Shown in pieces: positions 7,737-17,504 of a DNA stretch of 64,000 bases (within the stretch, counting starts at the first letter, position 1; every line of letters begins with the position of its first letter). This DNA comes from Pontibacter mucosus (GTDB taxonomy: Bacteria; Bacteroidota; Bacteroidia; Cytophagales; Hymenobacteraceae): positions 62,001-126,000 of the forward strand of contig NZ_QBKI01000005.1 of assembly GCF_003054055.1 (NCBI RefSeq), in the 5' to 3' direction. Made by a program: the position numbers and the translations under genes. The notes beneath the pieces were generated by a model. It did no database searches and had not been told where the DNA came from. It saw only the letters and a program-made list of their open reading frames with translations.

Positions 7737-10700
7737 CTAGCGCAGGATATAAAGCTTACCGTAGCCGTTCTTAAAGGCGCCATCGCCGAAGGTGTGGCGG
7801 TGCTTCATCTCCTCCTCGCCCCTGGTCATCACCACACGGTAGAGGTAAACCCCATTGGCCAGTTTATCACCATACATATCGGTGCCATCCCAGGCATACT
7901 CCGTTTTATTGTTACCGATGCGCAGCGGCCCAAGTTCCTCCTTCATGATTTCCTTCACCACCTTGCCCGTTACCGTCAGGATCTGGATTTTGATATTCTC
8001 CGGGATAGTGCCGCCGGTGATAGTGAAGATAAAGTTGGTTTTAGTGGAGAACGGGTTGGGGAACGGGTAAAAATTCGAGATACTCGACTCGCCCACCACC
8101 TTAAAGCCAATCTTATACGGAGAAACACCCGACTCTTTGCCAACCGCATCGGTAGCCCTTACCTGCAAAGTATAGCTGCCATCTGGCAGCTTGGCAGGTT
8201 TATACTCCAGCTTAAAGTCGTTTGTCTCCGTGGCCGGTGTGTAGGTTACTTCAGGGTTATTCACCAGGTTGATTTCCTTCTGCACCTGTTCGCCATCAAT
8301 CAACACCACCGACATCTTGGACGGATCCTGTAGGAAAACATGACGGTTCTCGTCTTTCACCGTCACACTAATCAGCGGGCTCGGTGAGACAATATCTCCG
8401 TCGAGGATGTGAATGCCGTCAAAGGCCACATCCATAATCGGGTGCAACCTGGATTTCACACCGAAGTCTACCTCGTATATATTGTTAGAGTACTCCTGCT
8501 CCAGGATGAGGCGTGGGTTTACATAGAAACTTATTCTGTAATCGCCGTCCAGTTCAGAGGTGGCAAGCGTATGATTAAAATATACTGTTTCGTTTGGCCC
8601 CACCGGCTTTATTTTAAAGCGCGAGGTAGTGGAAGAAATGCCACTTCCAGAAAAGACTACCTCTACTGTAAGCGAGTCCGTAAAGGCTGTAGAAGTAACG
8701 TTTTGGAAAGCCATAGGCACCGTCAAGGTTCCCCTGCCGGCCAGTTGCGTCAGTTCTTCACTGCTTGCCTTCACCAGATCGGGCCTTATCACGCCTTCCG
8801 GAACCGGATCATACAGTATAAACCACTCCTTCAGTTGCGGCGCTGTACGCATGGTGGCATCTGACAGGAATGCTGACAGCTTCAGGTTCGGGTACTGCTT
8901 AGCATCAATGTGCGAAATATCAAAGTTCCTCGCATTTACTTCATCCACCAGCATAACTTCCTCTCCGGCAGTATTTATACCAATCAAGCTCAGCTTATAC
9001 TTGTCATCCCCGCCCGCATAAGGCTTGATGTCATGATGTAGCGACCCCCATTTCAAAGCCGGACCAATTATAGTCGAAGTAATGGTTCCAGACTGACGGT
9101 GCGACTCCAGCGTTAAATTTAATTCTGCACTCTGTGCTGCTCTAGGTGTACCTCCCTCCCTCTCAGCCTCCTCTCTTGAAAAGGTCCTCTCCTGGGCGGT
9201 GCCTGGAGCTGCCCCCTTACGGCCAACAATTACAAACGGGTCACCTGTCTTTAACCCATCCACCAGTTTGGAACCAATGCTTCTAAGGGCTGCCTTCGCA
9301 TCTTCCGGGAAAGCATCGAAAGGCACGTTATGCACAGACATAATGGCAACATGATATCCTTCCGGTACGGCGTCTATAAACCGTTTGATTTTAGCCCTGT
9401 TTGCTGCAGTGTTTAAGTTATTTGTATCGAATAAGTAAGGGGTAGCTCTACAGCCTGCGGTACCTCCTAAATTAGTAACCGCCTCCAACGTCACATCATT
9501 AAACACAACCATGTATAAACGGGGAATCGTGTTAGTAGTTGGATAGCCACATTGCCAGCTAATCTCCTCGTAACCATCAATATAAAGACCATATGGAGGA
9601 TTGGTAAATTTAATATCCCCTCCCACCGTAATCAGGCTTAGAAATTTTCGTACTTCTTTAAATTCCCATTTACCGGTGCCCTGATCTAGTGGCTTAAAGG
9701 CTTCCGCTCTGGCCTCTGTAAACTGGCCCTTATGGCTTTGGGACCACCCTGCATCAACTTCGGGAATATGCCTGAAAGAGTTCTTAACCCATAATGTATC
9801 TTCCCCAATACTGTAGGTATTAAAACGTGCCCGCCAGAAGTACACGATGCTGTCGCTCTTGCTATTAATCAGGTTAACATCCCAGGTGGCAAAGCTAGCC
9901 TTTTCAGCAGTAGCCGATTTCCGCCAAGGGCTATTAAAGGTGGCTGATGTGTCTATCTCAAAAACAACTCCTCTGGACTCCTTTGCCACCAAAGACTGGA
10001 CTGCCAGTGTAACATTCGTATTGCTGACGATACTATACTTGAGCGGGTAAACCGTTGCCAAGTTGTTTGAAGATAGGAATCTTTGATAGGTAAGCGAGTT
10101 ATTATCTTCGTTTAGCTCTTCTATCAATTCAGGGCTATCTAATTTCACTTCAAAAATATTCATCCCTGCAATTGAAGGCCCCGAGTTTGGAAGCTTTATA
10201 GCAGCCCTATTCTGATTGTATATTGGTCCTATTTTAACAGAATCATAAACTGCAAACTGGTTGTCGGGGAAAGTACGCTTTACAGATAAATAGATAGAGT
10301 CCGTGATGGCTTTACCCAAGTTTTTAACATCAAACTCTAATACTATCGTATCTGCCAAGGCCGAAGCATTATTTCCCGAAGCGTCTTTCAAATAAAAGCT
10401 GTTTTCTTTGATTAAAAAATCCGGTTTCGATGGATTGTACAAGTGCACGGCAGGATCGCCTTGTAAAACGTATTCCAGCGCCATTGAAACGGCAAAGTCG
10501 CTGGTACCTCTATATTTAGCACGCTCAATTACTCTTCTGGATACCTCCTGCTGCACCTGACCAAGTGTTTTTCCCTGAAATGCCTCATCAGTAAGGCCTG
10601 CCTCATAAAATGCTACTGAGTACTCATGTAGATAATAATCATATCCCGTAGCTACGTGAGCAATAAATGCAATGGCACCTTTATCGGGCGTATTAAGCCA

Positions 10701-12776
10701 ATCCTCTCCAAGAGACCTTTCAGTACCCATACTTGTACCTACATACGAATTGCCGATATTACACCCATTAACTAATATCACAGGATATTTGCCTTTGTTT
10801 CTATAGTTTGATGATGGTATAGACGGGTAACCAATGTTCAGATCAGTTAATCCTGGGCTACTATGCCCAAAAAAGGTTATAAGTGAGAGGCCTTCATTTA
10901 CCTCTTTTGATATATCAATTGATTCAACTACATCGCTAAGGTTCTTCCTTGTTTTCTCTATCACATTAGCCCCTAACAAGGGGCCTTTAGCCATATCGGT
11001 GTAGGTTTTTATATAACGGGTGTATGTATTGATTTCCGCAGCTGACTTGCCCCCGCCTAAATGGAGAACATTTTTTCGCCATTCTACCCCTTCAGGCGCG
11101 GCATCATATTCTTTAACCTTGTTAAGGTAGTAAATTACCTCGCTTGGCGTTCGGGCAAATACACGGCCTGTAGGCATGGAGTGGACATAGTTATTATTCC
11201 TGAAGTCAGTTGAGAACATCATATCAGAGGCTGGCACCCCAAAAGTCGGCACCAAATCAAGAGAGCGTGCTGCCTTATCCCTAAAATTAACTCTATGTAT
11301 TTCTATCCCACTGCCGATAATTAATAAATGCTTCTCTCTGCTAGAAGCCTTCATAAAAGAAGCAAACCTTCTGATACTATTAGAGGAGAATTCTCCAAAA
11401 TGGAACTGATCTACCAAATCATCGATAAAGACAAGCAAGGTATCATACCCTCCTCCGGCAACAGAGTTGCGGTAAGCTGCATACTCTTTGGGAGCCGGCA
11501 GGCTGCTACCACCAACCTGCTTCATTAAAGCTTTATTGGTTACAATGATATAGTTATGCTTGTCAGGCTCGATATTCCTAAATGTAACAAGTGTTTTTGC
11601 AACTGGCACAAGAGGAGCATTAGAATTGGCAAGCAGCACCTTATGGCTAGATTTCTGACTGTTAATAACGAAGCCTTTACTACCATCTTTTACATGTCCT
11701 GCAATACGTACAATGTCATCTCCCATTGTAACATCATAGGCTACAGTAGAAGAGGATGCCTGTGCAAACTCATAGTATAAGGGGCCTGAGCGTAGCGAAT
11801 CGGTGTAAAAATGCATAGCACTCCCTCCAAAAATACTTCGCTGAGGGTATACAAGCCGTGCATAAGCAAGTCCAACAGCTGCCAGCTTACCGTTAACAGC
11901 CTGCGGTACAAACTGAAAAGTGAACTTGCCATTTGCGATATTAAGATCGGATAACTGCAATTGATGAGTGGTTTTAGATACCCCATAATCACCATACTCA
12001 ATATTACCCAATGTACGGGTTGTTGTTCCAACAACATTTACGTCGAACTTATGACTTCCAACATTAGGCCCCACTGTCACCAATTCAAGCTTTGGACTAG
12101 AACCACTTGCTTCAACATTAGATATGCCTGATAATTCGAAAGTTAATGTTTTAGCAACGGTACTTATTGTTGAGAAGAACCCCTCTCCTGCATCCATCCA
12201 GGGCATATTATTGGAGCTTTGACCATAATACCTGCCCATACTATAATTTGTGGTTCTCAGCAGCAGCGCCTTCTGCCAATGATAAGGCTCAGGCGTCAGT
12301 CCGTTGGGTGATGGGTTGACCTCACGCATGCGTTTGTTGCCTCCGGCCGGGTTCACAGTCAAGAAGTAGGCGGCGGTGTCGGTGTACATACTGTAAAGCT
12401 GGTGCACCTGATGCGCGGGGTTCTTGTAGAGTTCCTCATCCAGCGCACCGTCGTTACGCTCGCCGTAGAACTCCATGTAGTCCTGCGGGTCCAGGCGTCC
12501 GTCTGCTTCGCCGGCCACATAGATGGGGACTTCCTTTCCGCGGCGGAAGAGCTGCAGGTGTTGCGGATTTACACTTTCAAGCCCCAGCTGCTGCAGATAG
12601 GCATAGTCCAGCTTATAAAGGCCTGTCTCCACCACCTGTAGCTTGTGGTAGGTTTTGGAGTAGTCTATCCACTCGTTCCCGTATACTTGCTGTGCCTGGG
12701 TTGTGCCTGCCGTTAAGCCCGCCCATACAAGTATAACTGCCGTAAAAAATGCCTTTATGGTAAAAGTCTTATACAT
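7737..12776 (-). CDS. porU2: PorU-like type IX secretion C25 peptidase (putative sortase, PorU2 type)
   Basis: 1679 residues with an N-terminal signal peptide (AFFTAVILVWAGLTAGTTQAQ). The caspase-like C25 (gingipain-type) domain lies near 440-790, with catalytic candidates His in LITFFGHSSPG (about 636) and Cys in ILVNGCNIGNSY (about 672). Beta-rich repeats follow. The last 90 residues (FYPFPNPFSTKTNF... ANGVYLYRVVMT) resemble a type IX sorting/FlgD-like domain. PorU proteins cut the sorting domain from secreted cargo at the outer membrane, with PorV as shuttle. The neighbouring PorV-like gene supports this role. At 1679 residues it is longer than typical PorU (about 1100-1300), so a second-copy 'PorU2' fits better. 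The middle of the gene is clearly AT-richer than both ends. Confidence 0.82.
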   Translation of the reverse strand: MYKTFTIKAFFTAVILVWAGLTAGTTQAQQVYGNEWIDYSKTYHKLQVVETGLYKLDYAYLQQLGLESVNPQHLQLFRRGKEVPIYVAGEADGRLDPQDYMEFYGERNDGALDEELYKNPAHQVHQLYSMYTDTAAYFLTVNPAGGNKRMREVNPSPNGLTPEPYHWQKALLLRTTNYSMGRYYGQSSNNMPWMDAGEGFFSTISTVAKTLTFELSGISNVEASGSSPKLELVTVGPNVGSHKFDVNVVGTTTRTLGNIEYGDYGVSKTTHQLQLSDLNIANGKFTFQFVPQAVNGKLAAVGLAYARLVYPQRSIFGGSAMHFYTDSLRSGPLYYEFAQASSSTVAYDVTMGDDIVRIAGHVKDGSKGFVINSQKSSHKVLLANSNAPLVPVAKTLVTFRNIEPDKHNYIIVTNKALMKQVGGSSLPAPKEYAAYRNSVAGGGYDTLLVFIDDLVDQFHFGEFSSNSIRRFASFMKASSREKHLLIIGSGIEIHRVNFRDKAARSLDLVPTFGVPASDMMFSTDFRNNNYVHSMPTGRVFARTPSEVIYYLNKVKEYDAAPEGVEWRKNVLHLGGGKSAAEINTYTRYIKTYTDMAKGPLLGANVIEKTRKNLSDVVESIDISKEVNEGLSLITFFGHSSPGLTDLNIGYPSIPSSNYRNKGKYPVILVNGCNIGNSYVGTSMGTERSLGEDWLNTPDKGAIAFIAHVATGYDYYLHEYSVAFYEAGLTDEAFQGKTLGQVQQEVSRRVIERAKYRGTSDFAVSMALEYVLQGDPAVHLYNPSKPDFLIKENSFYLKDASGNNASALADTIVLEFDVKNLGKAITDSIYLSVKRTFPDNQFAVYDSVKIGPIYNQNRAAIKLPNSGPSIAGMNIFEVKLDSPELIEELNEDNNSLTYQRFLSSNNLATVYPLKYSIVSNTNVTLAVQSLVAKESRGVVFEIDTSATFNSPWRKSATAEKASFATWDVNLINSKSDSIVYFWRARFNTYSIGEDTLWVKNSFRHIPEVDAGWSQSHKGQFTEARAEAFKPLDQGTGKWEFKEVRKFLSLITVGGDIKFTNPPYGLYIDGYEEISWQCGYPTTNTIPRLYMVVFNDVTLEAVTNLGGTAGCRATPYLFDTNNLNTAANRAKIKRFIDAVPEGYHVAIMSVHNVPFDAFPEDAKAALRSIGSKLVDGLKTGDPFVIVGRKGAAPGTAQERTFSREEAEREGGTPRAAQSAELNLTLESHRQSGTITSTIIGPALKWGSLHHDIKPYAGGDDKYKLSLIGINTAGEEVMLVDEVNARNFDISHIDAKQYPNLKLSAFLSDATMRTAPQLKEWFILYDPVPEGVIRPDLVKASSEELTQLAGRGTLTVPMAFQNVTSTAFTDSLTVEVVFSGSGISSTTSRFKIKPVGPNETVYFNHTLATSELDGDYRISFYVNPRLILEQEYSNNIYEVDFGVKSRLHPIMDVAFDGIHILDGDIVSPSPLISVTVKDENRHVFLQDPSKMSVVLIDGEQVQKEINLVNNPEVTYTPATETNDFKLEYKPAKLPDGSYTLQVRATDAVGKESGVSPYKIGFKVVGESSISNFYPFPNPFSTKTNFIFTITGGTIPENIKIQILTVTGKVVKEIMKEELGPLRIGNNKTEYAWDGTDMYGDKLANGVYLYRVVMTRGEEEMKHRHTFGDGAFKNGYGKLYILR

Positions 12777-12801
12777 GTGCTGATTGCTAAAACCTTATAC
12801 T

Positions 12802-13899
12802 TTAGTCGAATGCGTACCCAAGTGAAACGATAACGGAGGAAGTGTTGCGGCTGCCCACCGCATTGTTCTCGCTGTTATTGATGCGGGAGATGGCCAGATC
12901 CAGGTTCAGCCCCCCTGTTTTAATACCTACCCCAAAGTTGGGCTGTATGCGTTTGGCAGTGCTGCCATCAAAGTTCCGCGTTTCCTGGTAATTGTTCAGG
13001 CCGCCGCGCACGAAAACGGAGTTGGCGTAAGCCAGCTCCAGGCCAACATGCGGATCAACCGAAACCACATCGGACTTTAGCAGCACGTTGCGCTTTCCGT
13101 CAAAAGTGAAGTCGATGTCGGTGGCCAGGGTGGCCGTAAAGCTGTCTGTGAAGCGGAAGGATTTGCCCACACCAAGTATAACCCGGGGCAAAGTCAGTTC
13201 AGCTGTGTTTTCGGGTAAGTCGTTTCCTGTTTGTAGGTAAGCTTCCTCCAACTCCTCTATGTTGTGGGTCCAGGCAGTGAAGGTAGTGGTGATATCCTTG
13301 GCCATGACGCCGAACTTCCAGGCGCCGCGCTGCAGCTGTGCGCCTGCATCGATGCCAAAGCCGTAGGCATTCGCAAAGTCCCCCACGTTGCGGTAGATAA
13401 TTTTGGCGCTGGCACCTAGCTGGAGGCCTTCTATCAGGTTGCTCTTGCGGGCATAGGAAAGTAGCATGGCATAATCTGCCACCGAGAAGAAACGGATACT
13501 GTCGTACTGGATGTAGCCATACTCATTTTGCAGGCGCCGGGTATCGGCAATGTCATCCACCCCCATCCGGATGAGCGACACGGCAAGGGCGCTGCTGGAG
13601 TCGAGGGGCATGGCAAAGCTGGCAAAGTCGTTCTTCACGATACCGGCAAAGAGCTCGGAGTGCATCAGGCTCACGTTATACTTGTGCGGCAGGCGCAGCA
13701 AGCCGGCCGGGTTCCAGTAGCCCGCTGTGGCATCATCGGCCAGGGCCGACTGCACATTGCCCATGCCCAGCGCCCTGCCCCCGGCTCCCAGGTTCAGGAA
13801 CTCATTGCTATACTTTGGAGTGGATACCTGCGCCCAGGCCTCCGACACCGTCAGCAGCAACATCACCGCCAGCAGGCAGCGAAGCAAAAAATTATTCAT
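12802..13899 (-). CDS. porV2: PorV/PorQ-family outer-membrane beta-barrel (PorV2 type)
   Basis: 365 residues. The N-terminal signal peptide (FLLRCLLAVMLLLTVSEAWA) is followed by the family's opening motif (SNEFLNLGAGGRALGMGNVQ, then ADDATAGYWNPAGL). The rest is alternating beta strands ending in an aromatic-containing C-terminus (VIVSLGYAFD), typical of an outer-membrane barrel. PorV carries folded type IX cargo to the sortase PorU on the cell surface. Here it lies 25 bp upstream of the PorU-like gene on the same strand, so the two are very likely cotranscribed. Core secretion genes (porK/L/M/N, sov) are not in the window. Confidence 0.85.
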   Translation of the reverse strand: MNNFLLRCLLAVMLLLTVSEAWAQVSTPKYSNEFLNLGAGGRALGMGNVQSALADDATAGYWNPAGLLRLPHKYNVSLMHSELFAGIVKNDFASFAMPLDSSSALAVSLIRMGVDDIADTRRLQNEYGYIQYDSIRFFSVADYAMLLSYARKSNLIEGLQLGASAKIIYRNVGDFANAYGFGIDAGAQLQRGAWKFGVMAKDITTTFTAWTHNIEELEEAYLQTGNDLPENTAELTLPRVILGVGKSFRFTDSFTATLATDIDFTFDGKRNVLLKSDVVSVDPHVGLELAYANSVFVRGGLNNYQETRNFDGSTAKRIQPNFGVGIKTGGLNLDLAISRINNSENNAVGSRNTSSVIVSLGYAFD

Positions 13900-14127
13900 C
13901 CTCGACAGTATAGGTTATATCAATCTATAAAAATTTTTTATTGCACTTACCAAAGTATGCCCCAGCGGCTCTCCCCCTCTCTTTTTGTGCCTCCTTAACA
14001 CGCAGTGAGGCTTTTAAGTTGACTCCGGCCTTAATTTATTTTTGTCCAAAAATAATCATTTATATCAACAATTCAGCAGTCCTACAACCATTATAAAAAA
14101 AGGGCGTAAAGAAATTTAAACAGTACC

Positions 14128-14158
14128 TTGCTTTACATAGTACCTTATTATAACTTTG
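14128..14158 (+). promoter_or_regulatory. Bacteroidota-type promoter for the padR-pspC pair
   Basis: A -33 TTG (14128-14130) and a perfect -7 TAACTTTG (TAnnTTTG, 14151-14158) are separated by 20 bp. This matches the Bacteroidota primary sigma consensus. It would place transcription start near 14165, 18 bp before the ATG at 14183. A TTG at 14156 lies inside the -7 box and so cannot be the translation start. Confidence 0.6.
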
Positions 14159-14182
14159 CCTCAACATTATAACGGAATCATC

Positions 14183-14521
14183 ATGAAAGTAGAAAACACA
14201 CAAGTGCAGATGCGGAAGGGAATTCTGGAGTTCTGCATACTGGAGATTATCTCTCGTGGTGAAGTTTATGCGTCCGACATGCTGGAAGAGCTCACAGCGG
14301 CCAAAATGATCGTTGTGGAGGGTACGCTCTACCCTCTGCTAACCCGCCTCAAAAACGCTCAGCTTCTGGAATACAACTGGGTCGAATCTACCTCAGGCCC
14401 GCCACGAAAGTATTACCGCCTCACCGATACCGGCAAAGAGTTTCTGGAGCAGCTCCGGCAAACCTGGTCCGAGCTAGTTGACTCCACAGAATTCATTATC
14501 CGAAACAAGAAAGCCCAGTAA
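14183..14521 (+). CDS. PadR-family transcriptional regulator
   Basis: 113 residues from the ATG at 14183. The fold is the PadR winged helix: MRKGILEFCILEIISRGEVYASDMLEEL, then VVEGTLYPLLTRLKNAQLLEYNW, and the wing GPPRKYYRLTDTGKEFLEQL. PadR proteins are usually repressors that bind as dimers upstream of their own operon. The stop is 2 bp from the start of the PspC gene, so regulator and target are translationally linked. PadR-PspC pairs are common in Bacteroidota and resemble an envelope-stress module. The inducer is unknown. The start was chosen because the promoter -7 box overlaps the alternative upstream TTG. Confidence 0.92.
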   Translation: MKVENTQVQMRKGILEFCILEIISRGEVYASDMLEELTAAKMIVVEGTLYPLLTRLKNAQLLEYNWVESTSGPPRKYYRLTDTGKEFLEQLRQTWSELVDSTEFIIRNKKAQ

Positions 14522-14523
14522 TC

Positions 14524-17028
14524 ATGAAAAAGAATATAAGTATAAACTTGCAAGGCATCATCTTCCAGATAGAAGAAGATGGGTATGAGCAGCTTAGCCG
14601 CTACCTCGCCTCTATCAGAACGTACTTTTCTAACTATGAGGGCCACGAGGAGATTGTAGCCGACATAGAGGCCCGCGTAGCCGAGATTTTTTCTGCCCGC
14701 GTGTCTGCCTCCAAGCAGGTGATTACCCAGGAGGATGTGCAGTACCTCATCACCCGCATGGGTAACGTAACGGACTTTGAAGTGGAGGAGCCACAGGAGG
14801 AGGCTGCCCACGCTACGGCCGGTGCCGGTGCGGGTGCTGCCGAGGAAGGCACTGCCAGCGGCGCCTACGACCATACTTCCGCCGGACCGAAGAAACTCTA
14901 CCGCGACATGAACCACAAGGTTATCGCCGGTGTATCTTCGGGCATTGGCAATTACCTGCGCATCGATCCGCTCTGGATACGGCTCTGCTTTGTGCTGCTG
15001 GTGCTGCTGGGCGTTTTCTCGGCGGGCGTTTCGGCTGCCACGGGTATGATTATCTACGTTATACTTTGGATTGCCATGCCGGAAACCAACCTGCTGCCCG
15101 AGACCAAGGTCAGAAAGCTGTTCCGCGACCCGGACGATAAGAAGCTGGCCGGTGTGGCAAGCGGCATTGCCAAATACTTTGGCGTAGACGCAACCGTGGT
15201 GAGGCTCCTGTTCCTGGTTTCCATCTTCCTGGGCGGCTTTGGCATCTTCGCCTACATTGTGCTCTGGATAGCCATGCCGGAGGCCGTCACGCTGACGGAG
15301 CGGATGCAGATGCAGGGCGACCCTGTAACGCTGGCCGGCATTGAGCGCACGCTGAAGGAGAACCTGAACATGCGCGACAGCAACGGCGAGGAGAGCACAC
15401 TGGCCAAACTATTACTGCTGCCTATTCGCCTGGTATCGCAGGTGGTAAACTGGGTTGGCAGGGCGCTTGGCCCTGTGCTGGCCTTCCTTATCACCCTCAT
15501 CCGCGTGACGGCCGGCATCCTGCTCCTGATAATTTCGGTAGGACTTACTGTTGCCCTCTTCTCTGCGTTCTTTGTTTCTCTTGGCATTATCACCGAACCT
15601 GAAAACTTCACCTTTGGTAACTTTCCTGCCTCCGCCGTGTTCGGAGGCTTTCCCTGGCTCGGACTGGTGGCTGGTTTCTTTGTAGGTTTAATTCCGCTGC
15701 TACTGCTGATGGTGCTGGCTGTTAGCCTGCTGATCAAGCGTACCTTCATGCGCCCTATCGTGGGCTGGTCTATGTTCGGTGTGTGGCTGGTGGCCCTGTT
15801 CACCCTGATTGCCACCAGCGTGGTGTTCGGCACCAACTTCAAACGCAGCGGGGAAGTGGTTACCTCCAGAACCATACCTGTGGGCGATGTCCGAACCCTT
15901 ACCCTGGATGCTTATGACACCGGGATGAGCTTCGACCGCATCTACCTGGAGGTGCAGGAAAGCAGCGGCGCCGACGTGGAACTGGTGCAGCGCGTGGAGG
16001 CCAAGGGCAGAACGGAGGAGGAGGCACAGCAGAATGCCCGCATGGTAACCTACCGCGCCGCGTTGCGCGACTCCACCCTGCGCTTTGATGACAGCTACGA
16101 GTTTAAACCTGGTGCCGTGTTCCGCGACCAGGAACTTAGCCTGACGCTGAAGTTGCCGAAAGACAAGCCGCTGCGCCTGACCAACAGCTTTTATCACCTG
16201 CTGCCCGGTAATGCCCTCGAGGGCGACTACAGCCGCGCAAAGGTGCTGCGAAACACCTGGCAGGTTAACGGAAACCGTCTGCAATGCCTGACCTGCGCCG
16301 CTGATACTCTCGACACAGAGACTGATGCAAGTATGGGTGGCTTTACCACTGACATGGGCGAAGGCGAAAGCGTTCTCTTAAACGAGAGCGACTACAGCAG
16401 CAACTCTCAGGCGTTCGAATTCCGTGACTTCAAGCGCATCACGGTAAGCGGCCCTTACCACGTGCAGCTCCGCCAGGGCGATAGCTACGCTGTAGTGGTG
16501 CGTGCCAAAGAGCAGGACCTGAAGCGTATGGAGCTTGACATGAGCGGCGATGAGCTGGAAATAAGCAGCGATCAGAAAGTGTTCCGGCTGTTTAGTGAGC
16601 AGGATCCGGTGTTGATACAGATTACAGCACCCGACATTCATACGATTGAGTTAAACGGCGCCATCAAAGCGGATTTGGGAACTATAAAAGCAGAAAACCT
16701 GCGCCTGAACCTGTCGGGGGCAATACAGTCGGTGGCTAACCTGAACGTGCGCAACCTGCGTGTAGACGCTGCCGGCGCCACGGCGAGCACCTTCTTCGGC
16801 AAAGCCGAGCGTTTTGAACTCGACGCCACCGGTGCCTGCGTTATCCGCGCCGACAAGCTGGAAGCCAGCTACGTAGACGCCGATGTAACCGGTGCGGGCG
16901 TTGCCGAAGTATACGCCTCCAACACCCTACGCGCCGATGCCTCCGGAACAAGCCATATCGTGTATCGCGGCAATCCTAAGGATAAAGTGATCGACAGCTC
17001 CGGGCCAAGCACCGTGAAAGCGCGCTAA
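14524..17028 (+). CDS. Tandem PspC-domain membrane protein with C-terminal GIN (DUF2807) domain
   Basis: 834 residues. The N-terminal cytoplasmic region (1-90) resembles a PspC-associated helical domain. PspC domain 1 (about 122-190) reads KKLYRDMNHKVIAGVSSGI...YVILWIAMPE, and domain 2 (about 196-258) reads RKLFRDPDDKKLAGVASGI...IVLWIAMPEA. Four more membrane segments follow (about 310-450), then a long extracytoplasmic part. The final 200 residues start with AFEFRDFKRITVSGPYHVQL and run into Asn/Ala/Gly-rich beta-helix repeats of the DUF2807 head-GIN type. PspC proteins sense or counter membrane stress. Duplicated PspC plus GIN in one chain suggests an envelope sensor reaching the periplasm, which is inference. 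It forms an operon with padR. Confidence 0.9.
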   Translation: MKKNISINLQGIIFQIEEDGYEQLSRYLASIRTYFSNYEGHEEIVADIEARVAEIFSARVSASKQVITQEDVQYLITRMGNVTDFEVEEPQEEAAHATAGAGAGAAEEGTASGAYDHTSAGPKKLYRDMNHKVIAGVSSGIGNYLRIDPLWIRLCFVLLVLLGVFSAGVSAATGMIIYVILWIAMPETNLLPETKVRKLFRDPDDKKLAGVASGIAKYFGVDATVVRLLFLVSIFLGGFGIFAYIVLWIAMPEAVTLTERMQMQGDPVTLAGIERTLKENLNMRDSNGEESTLAKLLLLPIRLVSQVVNWVGRALGPVLAFLITLIRVTAGILLLIISVGLTVALFSAFFVSLGIITEPENFTFGNFPASAVFGGFPWLGLVAGFFVGLIPLLLLMVLAVSLLIKRTFMRPIVGWSMFGVWLVALFTLIATSVVFGTNFKRSGEVVTSRTIPVGDVRTLTLDAYDTGMSFDRIYLEVQESSGADVELVQRVEAKGRTEEEAQQNARMVTYRAALRDSTLRFDDSYEFKPGAVFRDQELSLTLKLPKDKPLRLTNSFYHLLPGNALEGDYSRAKVLRNTWQVNGNRLQCLTCAADTLDTETDASMGGFTTDMGEGESVLLNESDYSSNSQAFEFRDFKRITVSGPYHVQLRQGDSYAVVVRAKEQDLKRMELDMSGDELEISSDQKVFRLFSEQDPVLIQITAPDIHTIELNGAIKADLGTIKAENLRLNLSGAIQSVANLNVRNLRVDAAGATASTFFGKAERFELDATGACVIRADKLEASYVDADVTGAGVAEVYASNTLRADASGTSHIVYRGNPKDKVIDSSGPSTVKAR

Positions 17029-17504
17029 TCTAAAAACACGAAAGGCTGATGGAGAAATATACTTCTCCGTCAGCCCCTACACTACCCCTTAGTACAAGAT
17101 AAAACTATACCCCACAATAATATCAGCCCGTTCCGGGTTATACTTACAGTAGTGTTTGTTTAGTTGTTTGAGTATAAGTCACGAAGCCCAATCCTGTTTA
17201 ATAACACGGATGGGCTTCGTCGCTTATAATCTTTTATGAAAATCTGCTAATTCTCTTACCGGGCACTGCCTTTATACTTTGGCCGAGGCTGAAGATTCAC
17301 CGCCCATACTTTCCACCAATTAAATTATACTTGCATGTATATTTGCCATCTTCCCGCCTACTCTCGCTGTGATCTGGCGGGCGGTGCCATACTTTGCAAC
17401 AAGTATAGAAGTATAGGTTAAAGTATAACCTTAGGCAAGCAGGCTTCCAAGCCACTCGCGCATGTATCCCGGATAAAATATAAACTACCCGTAAAATCGG
17501 CAGG
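17029..17504. other. Gene-free 476-bp interval with two hairpins and a motif cluster
   Basis: No credible reading frame. Hairpin one (17044-17075, GGCTGATGGAGA against TCTCCGTCAGCC) closes the PspC gene but lacks a T-run. Hairpin two (17181-17220) pairs ACGAAGCCCA with TGGGCTTCGT and extends by ATCC/GGAT inside. The rest holds six AAGTATA/TATACTT copies, three of them between 17400 and 17430. It could contain a small RNA, but nothing identifies one. Confidence 0.6.
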
